A stretch of 64,000 nt of DNA. Origin: Apricaphanius iberus (Eukaryota > Chordata > Actinopteri > Cyprinodontiformes > Aphaniidae). A program made the position numbers and the translations under genes. This document shows, piece after piece, positions 1 through 12,500 of this stretch; within the stretch, counting starts at the first letter, position 1; each line of letters starts with the position of its first letter. The stretch covers positions 426,001-490,000 of the forward strand of contig JAPXFQ010001349.1 of the NCBI GenBank assembly GCA_028564705.1, in the 5' to 3' direction. The notes beneath the pieces were generated by a model that was not told the origin of the DNA, did not search any database, and saw only the letters and a program-made list of their open reading frames with translations.

Positions 1-1536
1 AAAGGCCACCAAGCAATGCGGGTCTTCAGAATGCTGCCTGCAGTTCCAAAATGTAGAGGTGAGAAACATCCCGCGGGATAATTCAAGATTTTCACTGACA
101 TTTTTTTTCTGCTGTCAGGATATTAAAAGATTGAGTTGTAAAATGATTAAAATGTTTTTTCTCTCTTTCTCTCCAAAGACAAAAGAAGCAAGTCAAGAGA
201 AACCAAGTCAAGGAAGAAGGTAATTACTGTCAATGTGCCCTAGTTAGAGTTTAATTCAAATGATGCCACTAGTATGCAAACTTAGATACGGCTATGTAAA
301 TACAATCACAAAGCCTGTATTTTCTTTTTTTTTTCTCCAAAAAATTCAGTTTGTCTTTTTTTTGTCCCTGCAGAGACAAGAAGTCAAGGAAGAGATGGAG
401 TCAGACTACAGTGAAACACAGTCTCCTGTAAACGTGTGTCCGCCTGAGGAAACCATGTCCACTCAGGAAAACACAGTAGACAGCACAGTAAACATGGATC
501 ACGGAGGTGAGTGAGAAACTTTGCAAAACATTTATGGAGAAGTTTTAGATATGCAAACAATTCATGTTTTAACTATGATAATTTCTGAACAACAAGGAGA
601 GTTAATGCTGTTTCCTTGTTGCAGGATTCGAAAATCCATTTGAAGTGCCTGAGTTGTCCATGTCAGTTGAGATTGAGACAGATACCCTGCCGCACACCTT
701 TTCCCACAGATTCGAAGTTTCCCCTGAACACAACCTTGGTAAGTCAGTGAGACAATTTTGTCTCCTCACTGCAGAAAGTGTATATATATGTATAATTAGA
801 TGATATACTACCTTAACACCATACTTATACTATTTTCTTTTTCTCTCCCTGCTTCTTTGCTGTGCTCTTCCAGATTGTGACTATCAGCAAGATGTCATTG
901 AGGTAAGCAGGACTTTTTGCTCTTACTCGTAACTGCATGTTTTTGTCATTGGCAGGAATACCCATGCTTGTCTTCTGCCTGTTTGGCGTCATTAATGATA
1001 AAACAGTAAAGCTAAACAATAAAAAAGGCACTTGATGTGATAAATCTCCAGTTGATCCAAGTATAGTTCGTACTCAGTCTGGTGTTACTCTTACAGCTTT
1101 GCAAGATACTGGAGAAAGAATCACAGTGGATGCACAATACAGACGGCAGGGGATTCCTTCACAATGAACCATGCACCAGTCCAAAGAGTGAATGGAGTGA
1201 ATCTTCCTCAGGTAAATAACCGATGAGGAAATTTACTCTACAGCAGTTATAAGCCTTTAAAAGTAGAAACAGTTTGTGCATATATACACTTTGAGAGTTT
1301 TAGTCCAACATATGGTAGAATTTGTACATATTGCTTGACTTTAGCAACTAGACAACTGTTAAAGGAAACCTGACTCCAGTGTTGCAAATCCATACCTACT
1401 GTTGACTTCACTAACAATGAAATGTTCTTCTTGACTTGCAGGAGAAGATTTAGAAGACATTCCAAGGTACACAACACTGGGCTCAGACTTCCAGTCCCCC
1501 ATGTACGAACTCTGGAACAGCTTTTGCTCGCTTTGA
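1..1536 (+). CDS. irf1: Interferon regulatory factor 1, 3' part (partial at left edge)
   Basis: IRF1 is a nuclear transcription factor that binds interferon-stimulated response elements and drives interferon and antiviral genes. Seven coding segments join in one frame: 1-58, 179-219, 374-506, 625-738, 874-902, 1097-1211 and 1442-1536, all with GT donors and AG acceptors. They encode 194 residues and the stop TGA (1534-1536). The first segment reads KGHQAMRVFRMLP, the end of the IRF DNA-binding domain, so the 5' exons lie left of the window. A basic stretch follows (DKRSKSRETKSRKK), then an acidic, Ser-rich tail with STQENTVDST, SPEHNLDCDY, SEWSESSSGED and a terminal ELWNSFCSL, the layout of fish IRF1. 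Adding a domain of about 115 residues gives about 305, normal for the family. A convergent slc22 neighbour supports IRF1 over IRF2. I cannot say which teleost irf1 paralog it is. Confidence 0.9.
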
Positions 1537-2400
1537 GGACTCCATGACAGGACAGGACGACACTTTAAAATTTTGGACTGTTTTTAAAGCTCTTCCTGTT
1601 CACAAGCTACCCTTCCTCCACCCCCTATCAGGGTCAACCCACCCTCTGCCCCAAATTAAGCTATGATGCTACCCTCATGTGTGCTGTTTCATGGTAGCAG
1701 TTCAGAGACAGTTGTACTCCTATCCACCGATGTGAAGGTATGAAGAACACTTCTGTGTTACAGGAGCACAGATGCTGTGCACTTATGGTTTTGGCTGGTT
1801 CAAAGCAGATTCGGTGTACACTGTGTTTTTTAACTTTTTACTGTACAGATTATAAGACAGGGCATTATACCATCATCCACTATTGTCAGTAATTTGGAGG
1901 TACACCTACCTCAAATGCAAAAAAAACCCTAAACACAACAAAAAAATAAAAAACAACAACAAACAAATCATGTTATAAACATTTGGCAAGTAGAAAGGTT
2001 ATAGTGCCATTTATTTGATCACATACATGCTTTTTTTCCGTTAAACTTGTAAATGAACATTTGCTAATGGGGTAAATGTAGTCTCAGATCTGAACTCTTT
2101 TGACTAGCCTGTCAACTTCATGTGAAAGCACTTCTTTAAGGCATTTGTAAAAAGTGTGTATATTTGTGTTTGTTTTTTACAAAATAAAAAATGTTTAAAA
2201 AGTATGTATGACTACTGACTGTTTATATATAGAAAAAACCTTCCAGCTGGTCCACCAACATTAACTGAAGTTTTACTGATCTGAAAATATTTTAAACTAT
2301 CTTCTGTTTAAATACTAAGTTGTCCTGATGATGAACTGTTGTAATATTGAGCATAATGCAGATTAGCGCTCAAAATAAAACCTGTAGCATTTGTTTAAGC
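1537..2400 (+). other. irf1: irf1 3' UTR and polyadenylation region
   Basis: AT-rich sequence directly after the irf1 stop codon with no further coding frame. AATAAA signals lie at 2183-2188 and 2374-2379; the first gives a 3' UTR of about 670 bases. The exact cleavage site cannot be fixed from sequence alone. Confidence 0.6.
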
Positions 2401-2409
2401 AATACCTCC

Positions 2410-2760
2410 TGTAAGACCATGTTCACACTGCAGGTCTTAATGCTCAATTCAGACTTTTTCGATTAAATCTGATTTATTTTTGTGTGGTTGTTCATACTGT
2501 GACTGAAATGTGAGAGCAAACACATTCAAGTGTGAACGGTTCATGGCCCAATGCAGCCTGCATGAGCAGAAGAAGAAAAGATGTCACACATAATGTGTTC
2601 TGTTTATAGAAGTAAGTTGCAGCTACAGACTTTTGAATTTTTGCAGCAGTTTTGCAATTAATGCACAGTTGGAATCTGCAAAATTTGACACACTTTTTAA
2701 AGAAAGAAAGGCCTTTTGAGAAAAGGGAGCCCACATTTTAACAGTGGCTTTTTGTGGAGC
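2410..2760. repeat. Possible hAT-type MITE relic
   Basis: The stretch opens with a phrase about a transcript-sized gap after irf1 (ccatgttcacactgcagg) and contains several Asp/Arg-like 'gttcacactg' and 'tcaagtgtgaacgg' motifs in opposite orientations, a style seen in fish hAT-type miniature elements. No transposase sequence is present and the ends are not clear. Confidence 0.3.
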
Positions 2761-2851
2761 TGTGGCTGATACCTCCATAAAGAGGAAGGCCTAGATGTCG
2801 ATCTGGAGTTGGAACCTCGGTCTGTGGCGTGCACTGGTGATGTGAATTCTT

Positions 2852-3851
2852 CACTCAGTGTGTTTACATGCAGAAAAATGAAAATAGAATTACCTTAGTC
2901 CAACTGAAATCAGACTTTTTTTAAATGCATATATGCACCTTAGTCCGAAACTGAACTGGAGTTTCAAAAATCAGACGAAAAGACCCAGTTAATGCCTAAG
3001 CAGTAGTATATGAAAAATATGAGAGCTAAGACGAATGTAAGTGGGCGATCAATGCATTTTTGGACTGATGAAGAAGCAGTGCATTGTGATTCTGCATAAT
3101 TCTGCTTTTACTCCATCTGTTTCACTCCCGCCATCCTCTGTTTACTGCCTGAGTGCAGCTCGAGCTTAAGTGGTAGAATTCTAGCATGTAGGGGCACATT
3201 ATTATCATTATTATTCCTATTGTCGCTGTGTCAAACGTACTTCATTTAATAATTGGATTTTCTGAGTGACATTTAAACTGGGACTGGACTCTCAACAGGG
3301 GGCAAGCCCTTTGTCCGATTAATTCAAAAAGCTCAATGTAGTTGTGCATGTAAATTTACTAATTTGACAGTTCATCCACCTTTGGATATCTCTGTCAGTA
3401 TATACCAAGTAGGATTGCACTGGCCATTCTTACCATGGCGCTGCATGGCTCTTTATTAGCTAATTTGTGGTAAAAACAGTTCCTTCATGTATTTTCTATT
3501 CCTCATCTGGGGTTCCACTGTAAACCCCAGGGCTTTTGAAGACACAGTGCTGATGTTGCATAATAAGCTGACCTGCATGTTGGCAACAGGTCAAGTAAAA
3601 AAAAAATAATAATCCAGCCATCTATACTGCTTATCCTTGAAGGGTTGTGAGGGGGCCGATGCCTCTCTCCCATGGTCAAGAGAAGTCCAGTTCCAATCGC
3701 ATTATCTGGTTAGCTTCGCTGAGGTTCTGAAACTCTAGTTTGGTACGACTTGAGCTGGACTAAGTTGTATACATGCATTTTAAAAGCCTGATTTCAGTTG
3801 GACTAAGGCAATAATTTGACTTTCTCTTACTATATGTAAACAAACTGAGTG
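2852..3851. repeat. MITE with long terminal inverted repeats (~1 kb)
   Basis: Both ends start CACTCAGT and continue with TGTTTACAT; further in, both carry ccttagtccaactgaaatca, on the plus strand at about 2892 and on the minus strand at about 3808. Similarity in inverted orientation extends at least 130 bases inward, through a shared 'aaatgcat' and 'acttagtcc' stretch. There is no transposase frame, so it is a non-autonomous DNA transposon. I could not find a clear target duplication, so the superfamily is open. A short relic near 3612-3655 resembles the widespread fish 'ccatctatactgcttatcc' repeat and lies inside it. Confidence 0.6.
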
Positions 3852-4897
3852 TTTATGAGTGGGCCCCATGTGGCAAAGTGAAACATATTCTGTGTTCAAT
3901 GAGGTGAGATAAAAGAACAGCACTGGTGTTTATGTCTCATGATACGGGCAAGAAGTGATGTTTTTTATTCCAAGAATAATTGTGTTGTGTAATGCCAGTA
4001 TCTCAGCCCTAACGGTACCAGACTATTGGGCTATGGACCTTCAACTGAGGGGGGACTGGTACGGGCCTGCTGTATTCGCTACTCTAACAATGGAAAAAGA
4101 CAAACAGGCGGACCGGACCACAACGAACTGCACCGATCCACTCAGTGGAAACAAAGATTTAGTTGACTTGTTTGCGTGGCTTCTCAGTCGCTCAGTATAT
4201 GATCCCTAAATAACCAAAAAGTAGGAAAATGATTACTTGATACTTGAACCAAGATATGCAGTCCAGTGTTTGCAATTTAATGACAAAAATTGGAAAGCCT
4301 GCAATTGAAGAATTAATACCCGTTTGAGATCATGGATTGTTTCCTGGGTAAGCACAATCTGCTTTGTATCATGTAACTTCATTGCAGCCTTTCATAGGGA
4401 CTGAAAGAGAGGAAACGGCATTTCCTATAAACTGTATGATTAAACGTAAAGAACACAGGTACCAGCTTTTAAAGCCTGGACCGAACTGAAAGTTTATTAA
4501 CCTTTTTTGTAATTATAAACCCAAATGTAACTAAACTTAGATATCACTGGGTTACTTAAATTCTTAAAAAAGTAACACACAGTGTGCTAAAAGTCATTAC
4601 ACAGGGATAATATTCTATCCATAAGTGTATGAAAACATGCAAATAAGTGGGTTATGCAGGCACAGAGTATTTATAGGTATGTTCCCCATACAAAAGCAAC
4701 ACTGTCACAAACAACAGTGCTAGTGCCTTCATTCATACATTTGGTTTGTACACAACTTGCTGTAGCTTTTAATAGCAAGTGCTGCCGGGCCCATGTTGTC
4801 AAATTTTGTACTTGAAAATGATCATGGGGTTGCAAACTATCAAGTATTTGAGCTGTTGTCAACTGTTTTTTTATGTAAAGATTTGTTACATACATAT
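3852..4897. other. Intergenic, no gene seen
   Basis: AT-rich sequence. A GC-richer patch at about 4010-4150 contains 'cggtaccagac' and an 84-codon open frame (3955-4209) with no recognisable domain; it looks more like part of an old DNA-transposon repeat than a gene. Confidence 0.4.
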
Positions 4898-5420
4898 CAA
4901 GTCAATTCAGTTTATATAGCGCCAATTCGCAACATACGTCATCTCAAGGCACTTTACATGAAAAGTCATTTCAATACAATTATACAAACATTCCAATCAG
5001 TAAAACATTTTCTATTCAACAAATCCCTGCAGATTGTGTTGAGTCATTGACTCTGTTGATACAGATTCCAGTCACAACAATCCCTCATACTGAGCAAGCA
5101 TATAGCGGTAGCGGTAACAGAGAGGAAAAACTCCCCTTTAACAGGAAGAAACCTCCAGCAGAACCTGGGTCAGTACGAGCGGTCATCTGCCACGACCATC
5201 TGGGGGTTTGAGAAGACAGAGCAGAAACACAACGAATAAAAGGAATTGATATACGAGTACTTTCTAAGTTAAAGAAAATAAGAAGCTGATAACAGGAAAT
5301 GGAAGATGCTCACGGGGAGCATCATCTGAATCGATGCTCCCCATCCAACAGGGCATTGCACCTAAGCAGAACACCAGACCAGGTGGAGCCTCTATGGAGT
5401 GAAAAACACTTAGGAAAAAA
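4898..5420 (-). mobile_element. L2-type LINE 3' tail, truncated copy
   Basis: The sequence starts with an ATTCA-like motif and 'gtttatatagcgccaattc', then 'catctcaaggcactttac', 'caatccctcatactgagc' and 'aacaggaagaaacctcc'. The same landmarks occur in the same order in the 3' region of the large LINE at 49641-50000, so this is a severely 5'-truncated copy of a related element. A perfect 10-bp inverted repeat (GGGGAGCATC / GATGCTCCCC) lies near 5315-5342. Confidence 0.75.
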
Positions 5421-6345
5421 CAAGGTTAATTGCTGAAATAACAGCCAAAAAAATACATCTAGAGAGTAGAAAGTAGCAGAGTGCTTTTTCTTTCCTCATT
5501 GGTCTCAGGCTGTATTCTTCTGTCCTCTCTGCACACCAAGTATAATTTTTCTCAGCTGTCCATTATCAATGACCCCCCTCATCATGCACATAGATTTATA
5601 AATAGTTTCAATTTATCATTTGTCCTTTGTCACTTCAGTGACTAAAGTGTCTGGTCATATTAAACTTTAGATTGGCTATATAGCAACATCTTTAAAATCA
5701 GCTATAGGTACTAATGATGATATCAATAAAAATTCCAGCAAGCAATAAATTGTGGTTCTACTCCAAAAGGTTCCTATCCTGCTCCTGTGTTGCAGCTCTA
5801 AGCTGAAACCTGAAGGCGTAATTTGCCTGTATAGCAGCTGAACCCAGATAAGAAAGACATGGTGTTGCAGCAATTCCTGTTTCTATGCAATGTAACTTTC
5901 TGATCTAGGTATGTCTAGGTAAGAAAAGTGTAAGCAAGCAATCAACAAAGAAAGAAAGCTAAAAAGCAAGCAAGAAAGAAATACATTTGTTTTAGTTCAG
6001 TATGAAGATTTATGTAAACTGAATGGATGGCGCAAAATGTATCATGCCCAAAAACATTAAATCCACTTAGCAGATATCACAAAAAAACAAAACAATTAAT
6101 TGGGTACACAATATGATCTTCTGCCCTGGGGCCTGTACCATGAAGGTAGCTGAACAAACTCAGGGTTACAGGATTGGTTTTGAGTCGACAAAACCAATCC
6201 GATGCAATCAGGCTTTATTGGTACCATGACGCAGCTTATCAACTTTCTCTGTCAACTCACGGTTTGATCCTTAAACTATGATTAATCCACACACGCGTGC
6301 ACATAAAAGAGTGACGACCACACTGAACAACCAATCGCGTTCGAT

Positions 6346-6577
6346 ATGGATAGAGCGAGAGGTATATACTTTTCAGCGGAGGAGCAAGAGATAATTCTTC
6401 AGAAATATAAAGAATATAGAAGTATTTTTCAAGCACACAGTAACACTGTATCTGCTGCCAAAGCAAGAGAACAATCTTGGAGAAGATTGTGTTAATGCGT
6501 AAGTTAAACAATTAATGTACATTTATGTAGGCTAATCATATTAAAAACATATTAAATGCTAAAATGAAAATTTATTC

Positions 6578-6639
<62 letters not shown>

Positions 6640-6960
6640 AGATGTATGTAAAATGTGAATGTATAGGCTATTACATCCTAAGAAAGATTGATATTCATTG
6701 ATTTTTAGATGCAACCCCAACTCCAAACGTTCTTGGCCTCAGATCAAGACAACATATAAAAATATAATTCAAAGTGGTGAGTATTTACCACAACCTTTTA
6801 TTATTTTTTTGAACATTTAATCACAAACATTTGTTTGCAGAAAACAGAAAAAAAATGTGAAATGAGGAAAACTGGGGGAGGGCCACCTCCTCAAGATTAC
6901 ACTGTGGCGGAGGAGTTGGCTCTGAGCAACAATAAGGGGCGGCCGTCTATGGATGCGGTA
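6346..6960 (+). pseudogene. Harbinger Myb/SANT-like protein remnant
   Basis: In Harbinger transposons this protein binds DNA and helps carry the transposase to the nucleus. The first piece, from ATG at 6346, reads MDRARGIYFSAEEQEIILQK and continues to AKAREQSWRRLC before a stop near 6493. A second piece near 6712-6777 reads CNPNSKRSWPQIKTTYKNII, and a third near 6860-6960 reads MRKTGGGPPPQDYTVAEEL followed by ALSNNKGRPSMDAV. These are in the family's order but interrupted by stops and non-coding DNA. Some gaps could be introns, yet the broken parent element makes a remnant more likely. Confidence 0.7.
6579..6640. repeat. (TA)n(TG)n microsatellite
   Basis: About 21 TA units followed by 10 TG units, inside the Harbinger element. 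Confidence 0.98.
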
Positions 6961-7135
6961 CAGTAAGGGCATGGCTTCGACGAGTCACATTTGTTATGTG
7001 CAGCTCAAGAAGTTCACAAAGATAAGACATTCCTTCCGTGGAAAATCTGTATCTTTCATACAAGTAAACATCAGGAAAGTCAAATGGATTTTGTCTGTCC
7101 CTAAAAACTCTCTCTACGAAGTGCTCGTCTAACAA
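6947..7135 (-). pseudogene. Harbinger (HARBI1-like) transposase N-terminal fragment
   Basis: The 62-codon frame contains FVERVFRDRQNPFDFPDVYL followed by YERYRFSTEGMSYLCELL, which resembles the N-terminal region of HARBI1-type nucleases. The catalytic DDE region is absent, so only the start of the gene survives. It runs opposite to the Myb-like remnant, as in complete Harbinger elements. Confidence 0.75.
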
Positions 7136-7742
7136 TTTGCGCGGAGATGTCCACAGGATTTGAGAAAAAAGGTGAAGCCATTACAACAGAGAACAGACGC
7201 TGGGAATTAGTTACGTCACCTATATGTTTCTTTGCACACAGCTGATTGGTTAAACTTCAGTTTGAGATCTCGAATCCAGAACAAAACCTGCCCCAGAGCA
7301 GGTTAGCCTTGCAGCGTAAGATACCATGGCAACCAACACCGATCAAAGCCGAGCTACTTTCATAGTACCTAAAACCCAGGGTTGGCGGAAACTAAGCTGA
7401 AACATAGCTGGCTAGCCACCTAATCCAGCTTCATGGTACAGGCCCCAGATCTTCTCTCCCTTCAGGACTTGGACCAGTCTAGGGTCAGAAAAATGGCAGC
7501 CAACATATCTTCTAACTCCACACATTCTAGAAACAAACTGTTTGGACTTTTGCCTTTATTTCACAGCTACAAAAAAAGAAGCCTATTTGGAATATTACAA
7601 ACTAGTGGCCTACATACACACACATGTACATCCTGTTCTTTTATTCTTTATTTTATTTCCCCTTAAGTTTATTTACACTTAGTGTCAATATGTTGTGGGC
7701 ACTTGAAAACAAAAAATACAAATTCCTTGTTTGTGCTCAAAT

Positions 7743-9175
7743 TCGTTATCCATTAACCTGATTAAGCCCTGATGAAGACCCTGGAGTGGTTTGTCCTTAA
7801 ACAGCTTCACCCTCGAGTGAGTTCATCCTTGGACCCAGTCCAGTTTGCATACCAGCCTGGCCTTGGGGTGGAGGATGCCATCATCTACCTCTTACACTAT
7901 TCCCTCTCCCACCTCGATATCACTGGAAACACTGAGAATTACGTTTTTTGATTTCTCAAATGCATTTAACACCATTCTACTTAGAATCTTGAGGGACAAG
8001 CTGGAGTGTATGGGGAGGAATATCATCTCACCTCATGGATCCTGGATTACCTTACGAATCGACCACAGTATGTGAGGACTCGGGGCTGTGTGTCAGAATT
8101 AACCAGCCGATTCGGATGTTGTCAATCCATTAAATGGCCGGGCTGATCACATCCGAAACCGGTGGAATTATCTGCAGTATGGGGGCCCTGCAGGGAAGAG
8201 TTCTGGCACCTTTCCTCTTTATCAACTACACTGCAGACTTCTCATACAACTTCTCAAACTGCTTTCTGAAGAAGTTCTCAGATGACTCCGGAATAGTCGG
8301 ACTCACAAATGAGGGATACAACAAGGAGTACAGAATAATGACTCAGGATTTTGTGGACTGGTGCAAGCAGAACTACCTCCATATTGACACCAGAAAGAGC
8401 AAAGAACTAGTGGTAGATTTTTTCAGGCACGAAAATCCTCCACTGCATCCAATGAACATCCAAGGTAAGGACATTGAGGTCATGGAGACCTACAAGTAAC
8501 CTTGGTGTTCATCTGAATAATAAACTGGACTGGATTTATAATACAAAGACACTTTACAATAAAGGGCAGAGCAGGTTGTTTCAGCTGTGGAGCTTAAGAT
8601 CCTTTGGAGTGCAAGGTCCACTCCTAAGGATCTTTTATGACTCTGTGGTGGCTTCAGCTATTTTTTATGGTGTGGTCTGCTAGGGCAGCAGCATCTCGGT
8701 TGGGAACAGAAAGAGACTAAACAAACTGAACCAGAGGGCCAGCCCTGTTCTGGGATCCACTCTGGACCCAGAGGAGGTGGTGAGTGATAGGAGGGGCTAA
8801 AATGTAATCCCTGATGGACAACCCTTCTCCCGCGATGCAGAAGACTCTGATGGCACCGAGCAGCTCCTTCAGTGGTAGGCTGTTGAATCCACGATGTGTG
8901 AAGGAACGATTCAGGAGGACTTTCCTTCCAGCTGCCTTTAGACTTTATGACAACGCCCTTTCAGCTAGCCGCTGACATGAAAAGCGAGAAAGATAGATCT
9001 TTATTCTTACATTTTTTTCACTATTATCTGTTTATTTGTAATGGCATTGTTTTCACCGTGTGGGTTTTTAATCTTTGTCGCTTCTCTTTATTTTTTTCCT
9101 TCTATCACTACACCTTATGGCTGTAGCAATGCACATTTCCGACCCCTGGGACTAATAAAGGTTATCTATCTATCC
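7743..9175 (+). mobile_element. Rex1-like non-LTR retrotransposon relic
   Basis: Broken frames in order give reverse transcriptase landmarks: FFDFSNAFNT (RT palm; the Rex1 group typically has DFSSAFNT), GRVLAPFLFINYTADF, KFSDDSGIVGL (in place of an F/YADDT box), then NLGVHLNNKLDW and a C-terminal stretch with RKRLNKLNQRASPVLG. Stops and shifts occur near 8075, 8131, 8498 and 8683, so it is dead. The 3' end, 'gactaataaaggttatc' followed by TATC units, is typical of fish LINEs of this group. Only the 3' half is present. The Rex1 assignment rests on motif recall and could be another CR1/L2-group family. Confidence 0.7.
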
Positions 9176-9429
9176 TGACAACTACTTGGAAATAATGGTT
9201 GAGGACCGGGCAACAATTTTTTAGATTTGTGTTATATCTTAAAGGGAGGATCACATAATACGTGATTATTGCTGTTATGCCTTTTTAGATTCAGTGTGGG
9301 TAGATCAAATTGCGGACATAGCATCAATTTAGACGCCCTCAAAAATGTCAATTTATGTGTGTGAATTCCAAAGTGTTATTACACCTGCAGACATTTGTTT
9401 ACAATATAAACCTCTGTTTTGGACCAGCA

Positions 9430-9500
9430 TTAAATGGACGGGTAAATGAACTGAACCTATATAGCGCTTTTCTAGTCATACTGACCACTCAAAGCATTAC
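9430..9500. repeat. Fragment of a widespread teleost repeat
   Basis: Contains 'acctatatagcgcttttc' and 'ctgaccactcaaagc', familiar from a repeat found throughout fish genomes. A second fragment of the same family lies at 35203-35390. Confidence 0.5.
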
Positions 9501-12500
9501 TTTCTGGTAATTTACATTTAGCAAATAACTAAATTTTTATGAGATCGTGGTTGAAGTCATAAAATTTTGAAAAGGCAGACTTGTTAGAAAAGGGGATTTT
9601 ATTCTGATATGGCACTGTGTTCTGTAAGACAACTTGTGCGTCATGTATAGGCAGCGTTAAGTGTGTTCTTTAGTCAATCGGCCTTTGTTTTTTGAACCTT
9701 CTCTCTGATACGAGAACTTCAAAGAGCTGGTGTCCAGGATGAGACGTGATGTGTTTATTGCCTACGTAAGGCACTAGGAACCTTGCAGCTCTTCCAGAGA
9801 GGAGACAGGGTGGCTGCCTTTTTTCTGTGCGCTTTGAAGACCTGTCCTCTGGGCCATTGTCAGGCTGCAGCACCACACCCATATACACAGATGTCAAGAT
9901 GATCTCAATAGAGCACTGCTAAAAAGACAACTCCACACTAAGGGAGCCATTTTTCCTCTGATCCCCTTAGAGTATCCAACTGTAAGAGCCCCAGTTCAAT
10001 TAAGATTTAACATACATTCCTAGGAAGTGGAAGTCTACCACCCTCTCCACACTGTCCCTGTTAATTAACAATAGAATAATATCCATTTCATTTGAAGTAG
10101 AATTTCCACATTTATACCTGACATTGACCCTTACTGTTGAGGTATGAGCCTTTGTCAGAAAGAACAGCTGTACATGGAAGAACCCTTTAAGACTCACTGG
10201 AGTGTGACTATTATCTGACTAAAAAATAGCAACAAGAAGTATTTCAGCAGACATGAGTAACATATAGGAAAAGTGATCTACCTTAAACCCCTTGAGCACA
10301 GTAAAATTAATTTAAGTTTTTATACATTTGAATGAACTTAAATAGACAAACAGATCCAGTTTATTTATGAAACTATACAATAGAATGATCCAATCAAAGA
10401 TACTTCTATTGATAGACAATTTGTCAACATCTTTAGGTTGTTACTTTCCATATAAATGTTAAATTACCTTCTTCAAAGATAAATAAATAAGATTAGACAT
10501 TTGACCTAGTACAAAAAAGAAATTGAATGAGAGAAGTTTAAAAAAGAAAATAAGGATAATTTAGTTTCTGTGGTTTAAAAAAAAGTTTGAGCAAAAGAAA
10601 AACTGTTGCCTATAGAGTAATACCACTTGTAATAGTTTAGTTGAAAGATTATGGGAAACCCTGCTTTGACCATTAGTCTTTCAGCACAGTGACTGGTGGC
10701 TTCAACCAGTCAGTTTCCTGGAAATCTAAAAACCAATTCCCAGATCAGTCAATGTAGAAAACATACAGCCTGTGTTTACATATACAGTCTATAAAAATAT
10801 CTTACTGACATGGTTAGTTTTCCTGTTTTCATAAAAGAATATCAAACATTTAATGGAACTTAAACTTGTACATTTTACTTGTTTAGACAAAGTTTAATAT
10901 ACATCATAAAGTCTGATCTCCACCTGGATTATTTTCTATGGTTGAATACACAGTGCCTATTGCTACCTCTAATAATATAGTCATATTCAATTATGGAATA
11001 TGTGTTCTGATGAGGCTCATTAGATTCAAAGTATATATAAAATAATCTTTACATCCGTTTCATTGAGTCTACATTTCAGTCTTAATTCAGTTTTGTTTTG
11101 TCAATATTCAGATCCTAAATATTTTTAATTAGCTGTAAGTGGAAAATCATAAATTACAAAAATAAAGGTTTAAAAAAATATGTCTAATTAATTTATATTT
11201 CACTCAGTAAACTGACTAAACAGACTTTTCTGTAATATTCCAATATAATGAACAGGAAAAAGAAAAAAATATAGTCAAGTATTACGTTTAAAGATATTTT
11301 TAAACCTAGAATAAAATTGAAAACAGTGTCCATTCGATTCCCAGGAGTAATTATCGTTTTTGAAAAAAGGTCCATCTATGCAAAAAATGAAACCGATGAA
11401 ATTGAATTTTTTATTGATGAAAACATACAGATTGCAACTTAATTTTAAACGTATTGACATAACAGCTGGATAGTCTTCCCAAAATAGCATTTCATTTAGC
11501 TGTTAACTGCTACACTAACCCTGTTGTGTAAGCCAGGTGACGTGGGTCACACTTTGAAGTTTGCACCATTATAAAAGCTGAAACCTTTTAATTTGTAGTA
11601 AAGTAAATGGTTAATAGATGCATCAGTCATTAACTAATCAAATCAGCTAGTTTGGGACTTGTGTGTTATGCTTGACATGATATGCTTAGTTTACAACTAC
11701 TCCAATTGGATTTAATTTTTTTTTTATAAAAAAAAACAAACAAAAAAAAACAGATCAACAGCACTTGCATAAGACATACAGGCAATCTGGGGTAAAATTA
11801 CAGTCCTTTTGATAGACCAATACATACAGAGCCTACTTAGATACCAACAGGAAGTAGTGCATAATAATGGACTGAAAAGAAAGCTTCGTTTAAAAAATAA
11901 TCTGAAAAGTGTGCCTTGCATTTTCCCTAGGTAAATTAATTCAGATACTTGTTTATACATCAGTTAGTGTAATGAGACAACATTTAAAAAAGTTAAAAAA
12001 GGTATGAATACTTAGGCTAGACACTGTATCCACATCACAATATGACCCAAACACCAAGAACCCCAGAAAAACGTGAAACTTTCTATATGCATAAAAAGTC
12101 TTATTTTTGCTGATTGTACATTATGCCAGACATACATGATGCCCACAATCTGTCTAGGTCTCCTCCTCTTCCTTTTTTTTCTCTGCAGACATAGATGTGG
12201 TGTGTACTCAACAATCTGATCCTTTGCAGACTGGTATCCTTTCAAAAGAGAAGGAAAAAAGAAGTCATGATTAAAGATGTGCATTTTCTTTCATACACCT
12301 ATCCTAGCCACCATGTGAGTCTTGGATATTTGAAATGCATTTCACAACAATAAACAAGCATTTGTTTTCCGTTTACTTTATTACTGCCTTAGTAAACAAT
12401 ATAATGTAAAACAAAAAAAAAAAAAAAAAAAAACACCCTTTCCTTTATCTGACAACAAAAAAGTTGGAAAATTCCAAAGGGATACAATCATGATTGTTAT

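Larger units (their letters stand above)
6126..7448. mobile_element. Composite, internally deleted PIF/Harbinger element
   Basis: Terminal inverted repeats of 20 bp, CTGGGGCCTGTACCATGAAG, lie at 6126-6145 and, inverted, at 7429-7448. Inside are remains of the two Harbinger genes: a Myb/SANT-like protein on the plus strand and a transposase fragment on the minus strand, separated by decayed DNA and a (TA)n(TG)n microsatellite. Most of the transposase is missing, so the element cannot move by itself. GATCTTCT occurs just outside both ends (6115-6122, 7448-7455), but Harbinger elements normally duplicate 3 bp, so its meaning is unclear. Confidence 0.75.

Noticed and set aside
9700..9780. Short plus frame reading NFKELVSRMRRDVFIAYVRH then stop
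   Set aside because: It looks protein-like, but the only acceptor would end in GAG, which is rare. No other exon was found and the length is within chance.
12012..12284. 90-codon minus frame with a very basic KKRKRRRPR stretch, after a pyrimidine-rich tract ending in AG
   Set aside because: No domain, no partner exons and no conserved neighbours. The basic stretch comes from an AG-rich simple tract.
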